A stretch of DNA of 64,000 bases from Cordylochernes scorpioides (Eukaryota > Arthropoda > Arachnida > Pseudoscorpiones > Chernetidae), in the NCBI GenBank assembly GCA_030710605.1, contig CP092871.1, forward strand, positions 71,823,020 to 71,887,019, written 5' to 3'. The notes below the pieces were generated by a model, which searched no databases, was not told the DNA's origin, and saw nothing but the letters and a program-made list of their open reading frames with translations. Each line of letters opens with the position of its first letter. The first letter of the stretch is position 1. The position numbers were made by a program, and so were the translations under genes. Below are positions 1-12,600 of the stretch, piece by piece.

Positions 1-150
1 TCTGCGGAAGACAATTAATGCGTTTGAGCCGAGCAGTTGTGGAGGGTGTTTATATAGAGAGGGAAGGTTCACCACTAATGAGCCAGGCATCAAACATTAT
101 TTATTTCATTGCAGTAGGGTCAAAGTGAGAGATTATTTTTTACTTTAACA
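1..150 (+). pseudogene. LINE ORF2 C-terminal remnant
   Basis: One forward frame reads a Cys-x2-Cys pair (SSCGGCLYREG) followed about 20 residues later by KHYLFHC. This resembles the Cys/His knuckle at the C-terminus of many non-LTR retrotransposon ORF2 proteins. Related DNA in reverse orientation is seen near 1832-1960 and 5870-5960 (shared word around GGTTCACCACTGATGAGCC). The family is unknown. It may be chance similarity, so confidence is low. Confidence 0.3.
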
Positions 151-167
151 AGCATTAAATATGATAA

Positions 168-358
168 GGCACAATTTGGATTATAGATTAGAAACACAAG
201 GTAATAAGACCACATTCAAGTAAATAAATAGTGTGTGACGTTTCGGTAACAACGTTGTGAGCATCGTCAGACAGATGGTAACAATGCTGTTACCGAAACA
301 GCAGACACTATTTAGATTTGATCTTAATACCTTATGTTTCTAAGTACTAAATTGTGTT
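168..358. repeat. Family A inverted repeat, hammerhead-like core
   Basis: Flanking words (GATAAGGCACAATTTGGAT, ACACAAGGTAATAAGACC) recur at 9900, 20125, 24050, 28080, 28480 and 28740. The two halves are imperfect inverted copies. On the plus strand a stem at 277-283/288-294 (GGTAACA/TGTTACC) is followed directly by GAAA at 295-298, the arrangement of hammerhead stem II plus the GAAA core. The upstream CUGANGA box is degraded here (CAGACAGA). Confidence 0.6.
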
Positions 359-527
359 TGCAGTTGGTTCTACAAGTCAACGGGTGCCGTCACCATCAAG
401 ACCCATGACATCATTGGCAGTGAGAGAGCAGCTGGCCAATCACAGAGAATCTGCCTCAACCCTGTATCTTTAGTGAGTGGCACATTAAACCAACCATGGC
501 TCTCCCAGTTTCCAGACAACAACTCAC
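359..527. other. SUGP1 last visible intron, unique part
   Basis: No coding signal was recognised. The minus-strand donor of the preceding exon lies at 526-527. A minus-strand terminal SUGP1 exon was looked for here and not seen, so it probably lies beyond position 1. Confidence 0.4.
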
Positions 528-660
528 CAGGGGATTGGGTCGGAACCTGTAAGCCAGCATCATCCTCTTACGGTAGACCTCGTACTCATCATCTTGTTCT
601 GAGAAGTCAGTTGGCTTGGCTTGGCCCAGTCCACTCTTGTCCATTGGTTGCTTGGTGCCA
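528..660 (-). CDS. SUGP1: SUGP1 exon 12 (last in window)
   Basis: The acceptor CAG ends at plus position 661 and the donor GTGAG starts at 527. The exon encodes the acidic stretch [15 protein letters not shown] and AYRFRPNPL, which is near-invariant at the SUGP1 C-terminus. The exon ends in phase 0, so a small final exon with the stop codon is expected to the left. Confidence 0.9.
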
Positions 661-3600
661 CTGGAGCATCACCAACTCAGTCACTGTCCTGGGATTCATT
701 TACATACAATCATCTTGTACATTATATAACACTAGCTGAATGACCCGGGCAACGCCCGGGGTTTACCCGATTAAATGCTTTTATTAAAATACTATTCGTT
801 ACAATTATAAATTGGCGCCGTGGATGTCATTCTTGTATAATATATAAATGAGTTTTAAAAATTGTAAAAAAAAAAAAAAATGCATCGGCCGGGAATCGAA
901 CCCGGGGCGCCCGCGTGGCAGGCGAGCATTCTACCACTGAACCAAAAGCAAACGGTGACAGAAGTGTCTCGCGCATTGGCGGTGCCATCGTAGTGAACCA
1001 ATAGGAGAGCGCCATTCCTAAAAAAGTGAGTGGGGGGGGGGGGCAAAGGTGGCGTGATCGTAGTCGACCAATAGGAGGGCGCCATTAAAAAAAAAAAGCA
1101 AACCGTGACAGAGATGAGGAATGACGCTCGTAACTGTATATAGAATACCCTTGATCCATCCATGTATAAAACTATAAAGATGCTTTATAATTATATACAA
1201 GTATACTTGTATAATACATTGTTGTTTATTCCTTTTTCACTCGTACTAATCTAAATTTCCGTCAATGCTACTAATTATTGTTCTTTACGAAAAGGAACTA
1301 CTTGTATATAAGTATATACCAAGCCTTTTCTTTCTTCTTTCCTCTTATTTAATACATTGTAAATACCATTGCTGATTATTGTTACTATTACTGTTATTCT
1401 TGTTTATACCCTGTTTTACTCGGAGAATCTGTATAAGACCAAAAGGGGTCTTAATAAAGCTTTGTTGTTGTTGCATTATATAACGTACTACATAACATTT
1501 TTACACACAAAAGCCTTTGATTTTCATATCTAAATTTCAATACTCTTATTTTATCCTTTTAATTTATAAATTCTTATTATCATTTATATTATTTTTGACC
1601 AATGACAAAGTTGTTTCTATGTGATCTACAAGAATTTGTAAATCAAGTTTATTGTGCAATAAATTGATAAAGAGGAAGCAATCCTTCTAAATATTTTGAG
1701 AAAATTTTTTTTTTCCCTTTAAACAAATCCAGATACACTCTTTTTTATTTAGATACATTTATGTTTCTCTCTTTGGAAAGTTATTGGCAAACATTATCTC
1801 TGTGCAGACCATACTGTGCTAATAGATATTATTAGAAGAGAGGGTTTAGCTCATCAGTGGTGAACCCTCCCCATGACTTTTCATCAAATTATTCTCCAGA
1901 ATGTTCTACATTTCTATTGGATTATTTCCCTTATATATTCTCAGCCTTTATTAAAGAAGGCAGTTTAGGAAACCTAAGCTTATAAGGTCTGCAGAGATAT
2001 ATACAGTATAACCTCGTTAATTCGACACATGCAAATTCAACCCCCTACCTTAATTCGACCATATTCTGATGTCCTGACCTCCGGCCTATCAAATAACAAA
2101 CCATAATTCGACAGTATCGATAATACAACAGTTCCGATAGTTCGACCATTTTAAAATTCGAATTTCGACAGTTGAATGTTTTTTTTTTTTACATACAACT
2201 TTACCGCTAAAAAGGTATTACGGCGGCGGCGATCGGCGTGCGCTGATTGAATCACGCCTGCACACTTTTGGCTTGTTAGTTTAAGTTTCACTTTGCAGTG
2301 CCGTTGCGCAATGTTGCGAGTGTTCTTTTTTTTTTTTACGCAGGAATTTAGGCTTCGTGCACTAATTAATAATATTATTTTCCTTTTAATTTTCAGCATT
2401 GAAATATTTTAGTGTTTTTAAATTTACAAATAATTTCCGTTTAAATAAATAAATCTTCATTAAATGTAGCCACAATGATTATGATAACATTTTATTTCAA
2501 TATTCCATTTCCGTGTTATTATAAAAAAGATTTAAACACAAATAACACCTGCAGCAGCAGTGGATGCTTTTAATACAATTAAAACTCTTTGTTATTTAAA
2601 ACACATTTCAGAGGAAGAAAGACATGCATGTTTTTTTTTTTAAATATACCATCTGGAATACATCCTGAATAGGGTTTCAGTGCAAAAACAGACATCAATA
2701 AAGGAATTTTTGAAAAGATCTTCATGATTATTTTAAAATTTTCTTTTTATTTTCCATATTTATTTCCTTTCAACTGCTATATTCTTCAATTAGAATAAAA
2801 TATTATTTGTAATTATTTATGTTTCAAAAATATGTATTATTGCCATTTTGTCCCTGATACTAAAAGTTAATCATGAAAATAAAAAATAAATACATAAAAG
2901 TACATAAAATGGCTTCAATTAATATCATTAATTTATATTACAAAGCAATTTTTAAAAAAACCTTATTTTAGTGAGTTAGATGATTAGCTAATCATCTAAC
3001 CTTAATTCAACACTTCCTTTAATTCAACCGAAAGCTCTGATCCCCTGGGGTGTTGAATTAAAGAGGTTCGACTGTATATAGAATTTCAAGAATAGGTGCT
3101 GAAAACTGTTATTTGTTGAGTTTCCTTTCACACAGAGGTTCTACCTTATTTCTTCTAATAGAGTAAAACCATACTATAGCAAATCTCAACTCTTGAGTTG
3201 ACTATAGCTATTGTTCAACTTATGGTATTACTAATATTGGGGATTATTTTAGATTTGTTATATGGAAAGGTTTTCTACATCATTTTAGATAGGCTTTATA
3301 AATATTCCTGGAGAGGACACCTGATTGCAGAACCTAAGTTTCCTTTATAAGGTGAGGTATCCCCTTACAGGAGAGTTGCTAAATAGTAAAAATGGAAATT
3401 TTGATGATGAAAACTCCTGTTTGTAGAGAGGCTCATGGAGGTTCTACTGTATACCAGATAATTAAAAAATAGTATAAAATTCCAAAATATAAAACTATAT
3501 ACAGTTAAACCTGTCTATAGCGCCCCCTCTAAATAGCGCTTTCTTCTCTATAGCGCCTGATTTTAAATATGTAGTACGATGCGATTTACATTAAAAGTGA

Positions 3601-6600
3601 CCTGTCTATAGCACCCCCTCTCTATAGCACCCTATTTTGGTGAGTCCCAAGAGGGGGCGCTATAGAGAGGTTTAACTGTATATGATTTTGTACCACATGA
3701 AATTCTCAAAAAAAGAAAAAAAAAAAAAAAGAATGCCACAAGTGGCTACCAAAAGGAAAGTGAGGATGTCATTATTTCCTATGAGGATAAGACCGGGACA
3801 ATGCCTCCTTCACCTTTTAAAAACCCACCATCTTGAGGGAATTTGTTTTTAATTCCTGTGTGTAGTGAGCAGATACACCCATCTGGGATTCCCCTTTTTC
3901 CTGTTGTCAGCCATAATGTCTAAATTGGAGTCTGTAGTTCTCTCTTCTTTGCTCTGTATGCTTCAGCACTTGGGTGACCACAGCGATTGTCCACCTCACA
4001 TCACAGATATATATACAGTATAACCTCGTTAATTCGACACTCTAACTTAATACGACCATATTCTGATATCCCGACCCCAGGCCTATCAAATAAACCGTAA
4101 TTCGACAGTATCGATAATACAACAGTTCCGATAGTTCGACCATATTAAAATTCGAATTTTGACAGGTGAATGTTTTTTTTACATACAACTTTACTGCTAA
4201 AAAGGTAGTACGTCGGGCGACGATAGGATCGCGCCTGCGCACTTTTGGTTTCTGTTAGTTTAAGTTTCACTTTGCAGTGCCGTTGCGTAATGTCGCGAGT
4301 GTTATTTTTATATATATTTTTTTTTTACGCTGGAATTTAGGCTTCGTGCGCTAATTAATAATATCATTTTCTTTTTAATTTTCAGCATTGAAATATTTTA
4401 GTTATTTTAAAGTTTACAAATAATTTCCTTTTAAATAAATAAATCTTCATAAAATGTAGCCACAATGATTATGATAACATTTTAGTTCAATATTCCATTT
4501 CCGTGTTATTATAAAAGATTTAAACACAAAATCAATAATACCTGCAGCAGCAGTGGATGGCTATAATACAATAAAAACTTTGATATTTTAAAACACATTC
4601 CAGAGGAAGAAAGACATGCATGTTTTTTTTAAATAGACCATCTGGAATATATCCTGAATAGGATTTCAGTGCAAAAACTGACATCTATAAAGGAATTTTG
4701 AAAAAGATCTTCATGATTATTTTTAAATTTTCTTTTTATTTTCCATATTTATTTCCTTTCAACTGCAATATTCTTCAATTAGAATAAAATATTATTTTGC
4801 CCTTTGGTCCCTGATACTAAAAGTTGATCATGAAAATAAAAAAAAATAAATACAAAAAGTACACACACAATGGTTTCAATTAATATCATTAATTTATATT
4901 ACAAAGCAATTTTTAAAAAATATTTTAGCGAGTTAGATGATTAGCTTATCATCTAACCTTAATTCAACACTTCCTTTAATTCAACCGAAATCTCTGAGAT
5001 CCCTTGGGGTGTTGAATTAAAGAGGTTCGATTGTATATATCTACACTCATAAACAAAACTTAAGGAAATTATACCTTTTAGCATGTATATCGGGATTCAG
5101 ATAATAGCTCTGAAAGATATTAGTGACCTTATTGAAGACACACAAGATAACCAAGTGTGAACTAAATTGCCTGTCTCCTTAAAACAAAATAGACAACCAG
5201 CGACATCAGACTTTTCACTTCCTTAAGTTTTGTTCATGAGTGTACATGTGTGTTATTGTCAGCATTTAGTTGTCTGATCAAGAGATGTTGTTGCTGTGGA
5301 GGTTACTCACTTGATGGGGGCGGTGATGCCAGTGTTGGCAGCTCCCAGTCCCTGGCCTTCCTTCCAGCCCATCTTCTGGAGCATCTGGTAGCCGATGTTG
5401 TCCATGGTCAGCTTGTTCTCTCTGTAGTCCCCTAGGTCCGCAGGTTTGCCCTGTCTGGCCGAGTCCCACTTCTCCATAAACTTGTCCAGCTCCTCCGGTG
5501 GGAGGAAGTCTCCGATGTGGTGTTTGCCGGCAGCCTTCTCTGTCAGCTGTTCCGCCCACACTGCCGCCAGCACATATGTAAATACATACATACTGGCTGA
5601 GGCTTATCTTACCTTTAGTCTTCTCCATCTCCAGAGCTCGCTTCTTGTGCTCCCATGTGCCGCCCTCCACATCCTCGTCACTGTCGTACTCATACTGCAC
5701 CTTGCCCATCATCTCCATCATCTCTCGCTGCTTCTTCTTGGCCTGCATGATCTCAAACAATGCCCGCATCTGCCACAGCAACACCCGACATCTTGGTGAC
5801 ATGGAAATAGACAAATGGTATAAAGAATATAAATAAAAGGATTTAAAAGCGCGAATGTTTCTTTTATACATAAAACGAACTTCTACTGTCCTTACTGCGA
5901 TGAAAAAATATATTGGGAGGGCTTGGCTCATCAGTGGTGAACCCTCCCAGCGGTTTCGCCAATTTAATTCACCAGACCGCTTCTCAGAGCTCTAATATTG
6001 TATTGGATCATTCTGCTTTTATATGCTACACTGAAGGATGGAATCTTAGAAATGGTTTTCAAGTAAACTATGGACATAAGCTTATAGGACAGTAGAATTA
6101 TATTCAAATATTTGCTTCGAGCAATGCTCTTCAGCAAACTATAAAGACAAGGGCATTAGGAATAAATTAACACAAAGCAATAACGCGCCATCTATACATA
6201 TAAAATAAAAGGATTTAAAAGCGCGAATGTTTCTTTTATACATAAAACGAACTTCTACTGTCCTTACTGCGATGAAAAAAAATGCATAGCTATAATACAG
6301 TCACTTCTAATTACATACTAATTGTACAGTCATATATAATAATTAATAATTCTACCTTTGTTTAAAATTAAGTCTTTTTCATTATAATCCATTTTATATA
6401 TATATATACCAATTGCATATATATGATGGTAATGAGAAAACAGTAAATTTGTTAATTTTTAAAAATATACCACTGAAATATACCTCTCAACCAATAATTT
6501 CTATCATCCCAGCAAGGTCTGGAGAGATAAATTTATATTGATAGATATCCTAAGAAACCCATACCACAAATTATTGAAAAATTGAGGGGTAGATGGCATT

Positions 6601-9600
6601 TAAAACTATACTCTGCTATGAATCTATTCTGGAAATAAGAAGATTCCAAGTTTGTGTGAATCCTGGCAGGATTAAAAAAAAAAGCTATAGGGTTATCTTA
6701 TGTAATACATGCCATAATGTAACAAGAATGTTATTGTGTGTTAGGGCAGGGACCATGTTAATATCTTCTCCAAACTGGCTGGCTTTGTATTGCTACCTGA
6801 CAAATAAAAAATCTTGCAACTACAAATAAGAAACGTAACCCCAAACTAAGACAAAATGGAAAAAATGAGACAAATGGAGGAGGGGAAAAATGCAAGAAAA
6901 AAAGACGTACAGTTAAACCTGTCTATAGCGCCCCCCTCTCTATAGCGCCAGATTTTAAATACGTAGTACGATGCGATTTACATTAAAAGTGACCTGTCTA
7001 TAGCACCCATTTAGGCGAGTCCCAAGAGGGGACGCTAGAGACAGGTTTAACTGTATACTCAGAACAAAATAAATAAGAAAACATTCCAATTTAGAAGAAA
7101 AAAATATAGTGTCCAGTATTACAAGGCACTAATCTTGTAAATACACGGAGACACTGAAATGAGATAAACTGTATCTATTCTCCATTGTAAATATCATGAC
7201 CTGGGTTGTTCTACTTGAGCGGCACCCAATATTTAGTTTTGAACTAAACTGTCTAACAAACAAGAGGTGGTACAGTAGAACAACCTCTCTATAAATGACA
7301 ACACCTGGTTACAGACTCAAAATGTCCTTTAGGTGTCTTCTTACTGGAGGATATTTGTTGATTAGTAACAATTTTGATGAATAAAAGTATCCTTTGAAAA
7401 GAGGTGTAGATATCTTGTTTCTTATCTCCACTCAACAATCATATCAGGGTATCAAGCTTGTAGAGCTTGAGATGGTGTCTGCTGGGGATGAGTAGAGCTC
7501 TTCAATGGATGAGTCAATATAGTCAATAATGTGTTTTGGGGTTGCAGGTTGAGGATTTCACTTAGTACAAAGTGGGAAAACCTTGCAAGCATTCTTGAAA
7601 GTCATTGTGCGTAGATGACCAGACTTAAGTCTGGAAATCAAAGACTGTTTTTTTCTTGGGAAGCACAACACTAAAAGATTTGAATTAAATATTTGATTCA
7701 GTAGAACCTCAGTGAGTAGACTCATCAAAGGAGATTTGACATCCATAATGATTGGGTGAAGTAGAATGTGTTTGTTATTAAGACTGGGAATACTGCTCAG
7801 TAGCAGGCCACTGACTTAGCTCCAAAATGAAATGGCCAGCTCTGACATGAGAGGTGGAGATTCTAGTACCTTGCGCTGGTCATCCAGCTGTTTCCACTGC
7901 TCCGGGGAGAGGTTGATGTGGCCGTAGACCTGGAGGGCGTAGTTCCTCAGTGCCGGGTCTACCATGGCTGGACCACACATGTTCTAGTTACCAACACAGA
8001 GCCATCAGCAACTTTCAGTCGCACAATAAGGAGATGCCCCTTTTTCTTTCATAATTTATCCACCTTATCCCAGTACAATATCACATTTGTACTATTTTTT
8101 CATTGTTTCACATTCTCACACAATTCTGGCCTTAACTAGCTGTTTTGTGATTTTTCAGTGTGCTTGAATGGCCAGTTTTTTGGTTGTTGAGGTACAGCTT
8201 GCGCCATGCTGACGAGGGCCAACAGCCCAAAACGTATTTGTGGTTAGCTTTTCTTGATTAATCAAGAATGGGTATTTGGACAATTCTGGAATAATTAAAA
8301 ATCAACAAATAGTTGATATTTATTCTGATAGATGGCACAAGCCATCAGAAACTTTCAGTTGCACGATAAGGAGATGCTCTTTTTTCTTTCATAATTTATG
8401 CACCCCTTATCCCAGTACAATTTCACATTTGTACTTTTTTTTCATATATATGTCACCTTGTAAGATTTGATAGAGGCATGTCTATAGAAGGAAGGGATTT
8501 ACCTCCCCAAGCTTGCCTTTTAAAGCAAAAAAAAATAGGCATTGTGGTGTTGTTGTTTCTTATCTCCTTGTGCAAAAATTCCATGAATTCCATGCTCCTC
8601 GAGCAGGCATTATGCTAATCTATCTTAATTTGTACTTGAAATTGTCCCCATAACCCATTGTCCTCATTTTTTTAAATTTATTTCTGTGAATCTCTATTAT
8701 ATGTATGTTGCACGCCTTTTCAGAGCCAGTGGCTTGATGAAGCGCGACCACGGGAGAGCTTGCTTCCCAATTTCTGAATAAAGAAACTCTGAAAATATAT
8801 TTATATAATTCAATTATAATCTATCTTAGCTGTAGTTTCTTCAGTAACAAATTGAAGCAGTTCTGGGACCACCAAGTCCTACCTGGTGGTGGTGGGGGAG
8901 GCTGGACTGGGCTGCCCAGCTCCCAGCGAGTCCGTTTCCTTCTTTTCCTCTCCTGGGGCTGTTGGTCCGGGGGACTGCTGCTGCTGGAGCATTGAGGGTT
9001 GTCTGGTCCTGGGGACTCTTGCTGGGCGGACTCCTCTTTCTGTGCTGCTGCTGTACCACACGGATGGTCTCTACTTGCTCTGTGGAATACAGGAGGATGT
9101 AATACAACCTCCCATGAGAGACCAGTCAGCAAAAAAATACAAAGCAACTCCTGGAGGGTGGATTCAATCAGGGTAGAGCAATTAGCTCATTGCACATGAG
9201 AAATATTTGAAGTACAGTAGAGCTAACTCTCTGTAAAGGATAACATCTGGTTGCCGAGCCAAAGTGTCCTTTAGGAAGAGGTGTCCTCTTACCAGAAAGG
9301 TACTAAATATTAAAAATGATCATTTTGGTGGTGAAGACTGTCCTTTGTAGAGAGATGTCCTCTAATGAATGCATTTTCTCATGAAGGTTCTAATGTATTT
9401 GAAAAGCCTGAATATATTTTGAGCTATTTATTAATCTGTTTATCTTTTTTTTTTTTTGCTTATCCCTAGTACACGTGGTACAGGCCATGATAATCATGAT
9501 GGGTAGTTAGCGACTGCTTTTTACTGTAAGCGCACCGCATGTCTACACATGTGAAAAGCAGTTCGACTTTGCACTTACAAATGTGCCAGAGCCCCGTTTG

Positions 9601-12600
9601 GTTACTTGCACTCGCTGGTGGGGTTGAACTTTTGCAAGAATTGGGGGCCATTGGAGCATTTTTTTTTTTTTTTTAAACAGAAAAAAGTGTCCAATGCGGG
9701 AATCGAACCCGGGTCGTAGTGGTAGAAAACCAAACAGTTTAACCTGCCTTCCACCGACTGATAACTTTATTATCCACACATTTGGCTTCAGGTTTCAATG
9801 TAGAGAGAAAGCAAGTGAGGTGTGCTGTTCTAACAACAAAAAGTTACAATTAGGGGTGATGTGGGAGAGAATATTTATGCCAATATGATAAAACTATTAC
9901 CTCAGAAACACAAGGTAATAACACCAAATCCAAATTAATAAAAGCGTGTGACATTTGGGTAACAATGCTGTTACCTATTGTATATGTACAACACATTTAT
10001 TTGGATTTGGTCTTATTACCTTGTACTTCTAATCTATAATCTATAAAATTGTACCTTATCAAAATTATTACCTCATCTAGAGTTTATCTTTGATATACAG
10101 TGGTACCTCGACATACGAGTTTAATTCGTTCCGCAACCTTGCTCGTATCTTGAATTACTCGTATCTCGAAACAAATTTCCCCATACAAAATTCCCATTTA
10201 AAATCACAGATTAATATCTTCAACACTACCGAACCGAACTCGTATCTCAAATTTCGCTTGTAACTCAAAGCAAAAAATCCCTTGCTCGTATCTCGAAAAA
10301 CTCGTATGTTGGGGCGCTCGTATGTCGAGGTACCACTGTATATAGTAGAGCCTCTCACTCTGCTAATTAGTAAAAAATGGGAATTTTGGAGATGAAAATT
10401 GTCCTTTGTAAAGAGGTGTCCTCTAGTGAGAGTATCCTCTCTAGGAGGTTCTACTGTATTTCAGGAGTATTTTCTAAAAAATCACATTTCAATGAGTTGT
10501 TAGTAGTGTTCTTAAAGTTGAGTTCGACTTTTGGTGACCATATGGACAAAAATTCTCCAATTTTATCTGTTAGTGATTATAACTCTCAGCTCATCTAGTG
10601 ACCTTCCAGTAGCTTTCTTGACCCCTTCGAGCCATATCATTGCATATCTTCCTTTAATTTTCCCTAACATCAACATCTTTTCCAAACCACTTTCTCCCAT
10701 CATGTGTCTGAAAATACAGTAAAACCCCGCTAATATGAACCCTGGATATAGTGAACCTTCACTTATAACAAACCTAAGGAGATTCCCAATTCCATTCCAT
10801 TGAAAATACCATCGTTATAAAGAACTTTTTAATTTTTAAAATAACGAACTACCCCTATAACGAACCTATTTTCGGTCCCAAAATAATAAAATCTATTTGA
10901 AATACTATGATTATAAAGAACTTAAAATTGTAATTTAAAAAAAATTTAAAACAACAAAATTTTGAGCTCACGGATTGCGATTTTAAAACAATATATTAGC
11001 ATGAAGATAGAGGCTGCCTGGCCGGCATTCATATTTCTTGAAAAAAGATACTTCGGCCAGTATAAATCTTTTTATTACCTCGACAAAAAGCTTTTGTCCT
11101 CGTCAGGAGCAAACAAAAATTAAAACATATAGCAAGGCGTTAAAAATTATTCTATTTATTATTATTATTATAATTTTTAACGCCTTGCTATATGTTTTAA
11201 TTTTTGTTTGCTCCTGACGAGGACAAAAGCTTTTTGTCGAAACGTCGAGGTAATAAAAAGATTTATACTGGCCGAAGTATCTTTTTTCAAGAAATATATT
11301 AGCAGCAAACAAAAAATTGTTTTGATTTACATTCTATTTTTGCTGTATGTTGTATAAATTTTTACACATTATACTTTTTATTAAATATAATATCTTTGCA
11401 TCCATTAAATTTGAAATTGAAAAATGCAAATGGCTTTCAAAATTAAGAAAACAAGGCATTCTAAAAACAAAAATGTTATTACTAAAGGGGGGAAAAAAAA
11501 GTCCAAATAACTGGGCCTGTGATGAAACAAAAATTATTTTTATGCCATGAACTATGGTGATTTTAAAGCCAGCAACGTTTTGCATGACAGGTTAAAAAAA
11601 AAAAATCTAGACTTAAGAAGAATATGTGGGAAAATGAAATAGAAGAAAAACACATTAAATTTATTTGAAAGATGCAATGTTTGAAGAGTGCTTTGAAGCA
11701 ACAAGGTATTAGAGTCATATTTCCAAGTAAACATTGTATTATATAATGTGATAAAGATGCTTTAAAATCATTTTATATCTTTGAATATATATTTAATAAA
11801 ACTTTACCTAGGATTTGTCTTGATTTTTAAATTAGACATAGAGGTACATGTATGGTAATGATAAGAAGAACCTATCATCTAATGATTTCTATTATTATTC
11901 AGTATTAATATAAGGAAATAGGTCAATTAAGGGAATTAAAACAAAGTGACCACTATTAAGAGGCAGCCTCTTCTTGTGTGTATGGTTGTCCTTTAATTAT
12001 ATGGTCTAAACATTTTGAAAAGTAAAAAAAAATAAAATAATAATAACCGAACCGTGGCTATAGTGAACCAAAAGCTCTGTCCCATTGGGGTTCACTATTG
12101 AGGGGTTTTACTGTATATCAATTTTTTTTTTATATCTGTCCATAGTATTCTGAATAGCTTTTTCCATGTCCACATTTCAAAATCTTCTATTATTTTTCTC
12201 CCTTCTTTTCTGAGAGTCCAGCTCTCACATCTAAAAGTGACCACAGGGAATACCAATGCCTCTTCAATTCTCTTCTTTGTCTTGAGAGAAATGTCTTCAT
12301 CTTTTATCATTGTGTTCATTCCTATTGCTATTCTTCTATTTACTTCCTCTAACCAACCTCCCATCAATCCTGGACTCTTAAGAATATGAAGTGATCAAGT
12401 ATATCAATTTTTTTATTGTTGAATTTCAAATCTATTTATACTATTAGTAGTAGTGTATTATAATTTAAAAAAACAAAAATTTCACTTTCTTTAAATTTCT
12501 CAATTTTTTTTTGCTTATCCCTAGTACACGTGGTACAGGCCATGATAATCATGGTGGGTAGTTAGCGACTGCTTTTACTGTAAGTGCACCACATGTCTAC

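Noticed and set aside
881..946. Functional tRNA-Gly gene
   Set aside because: The 5' acceptor strand does not match the 3' strand, so no acceptor stem can form.
1832..1960. Hammerhead motif from CTGATGAGC on the minus strand
   Set aside because: No stem followed by GAAA is found after it. The word is explained by a LINE coding remnant.
5278..5931. Single 217-residue ORF as a gene
   Set aside because: It reads through the intron between SUGP1 exons 10 and 11. Splice sites and phases support two exons.
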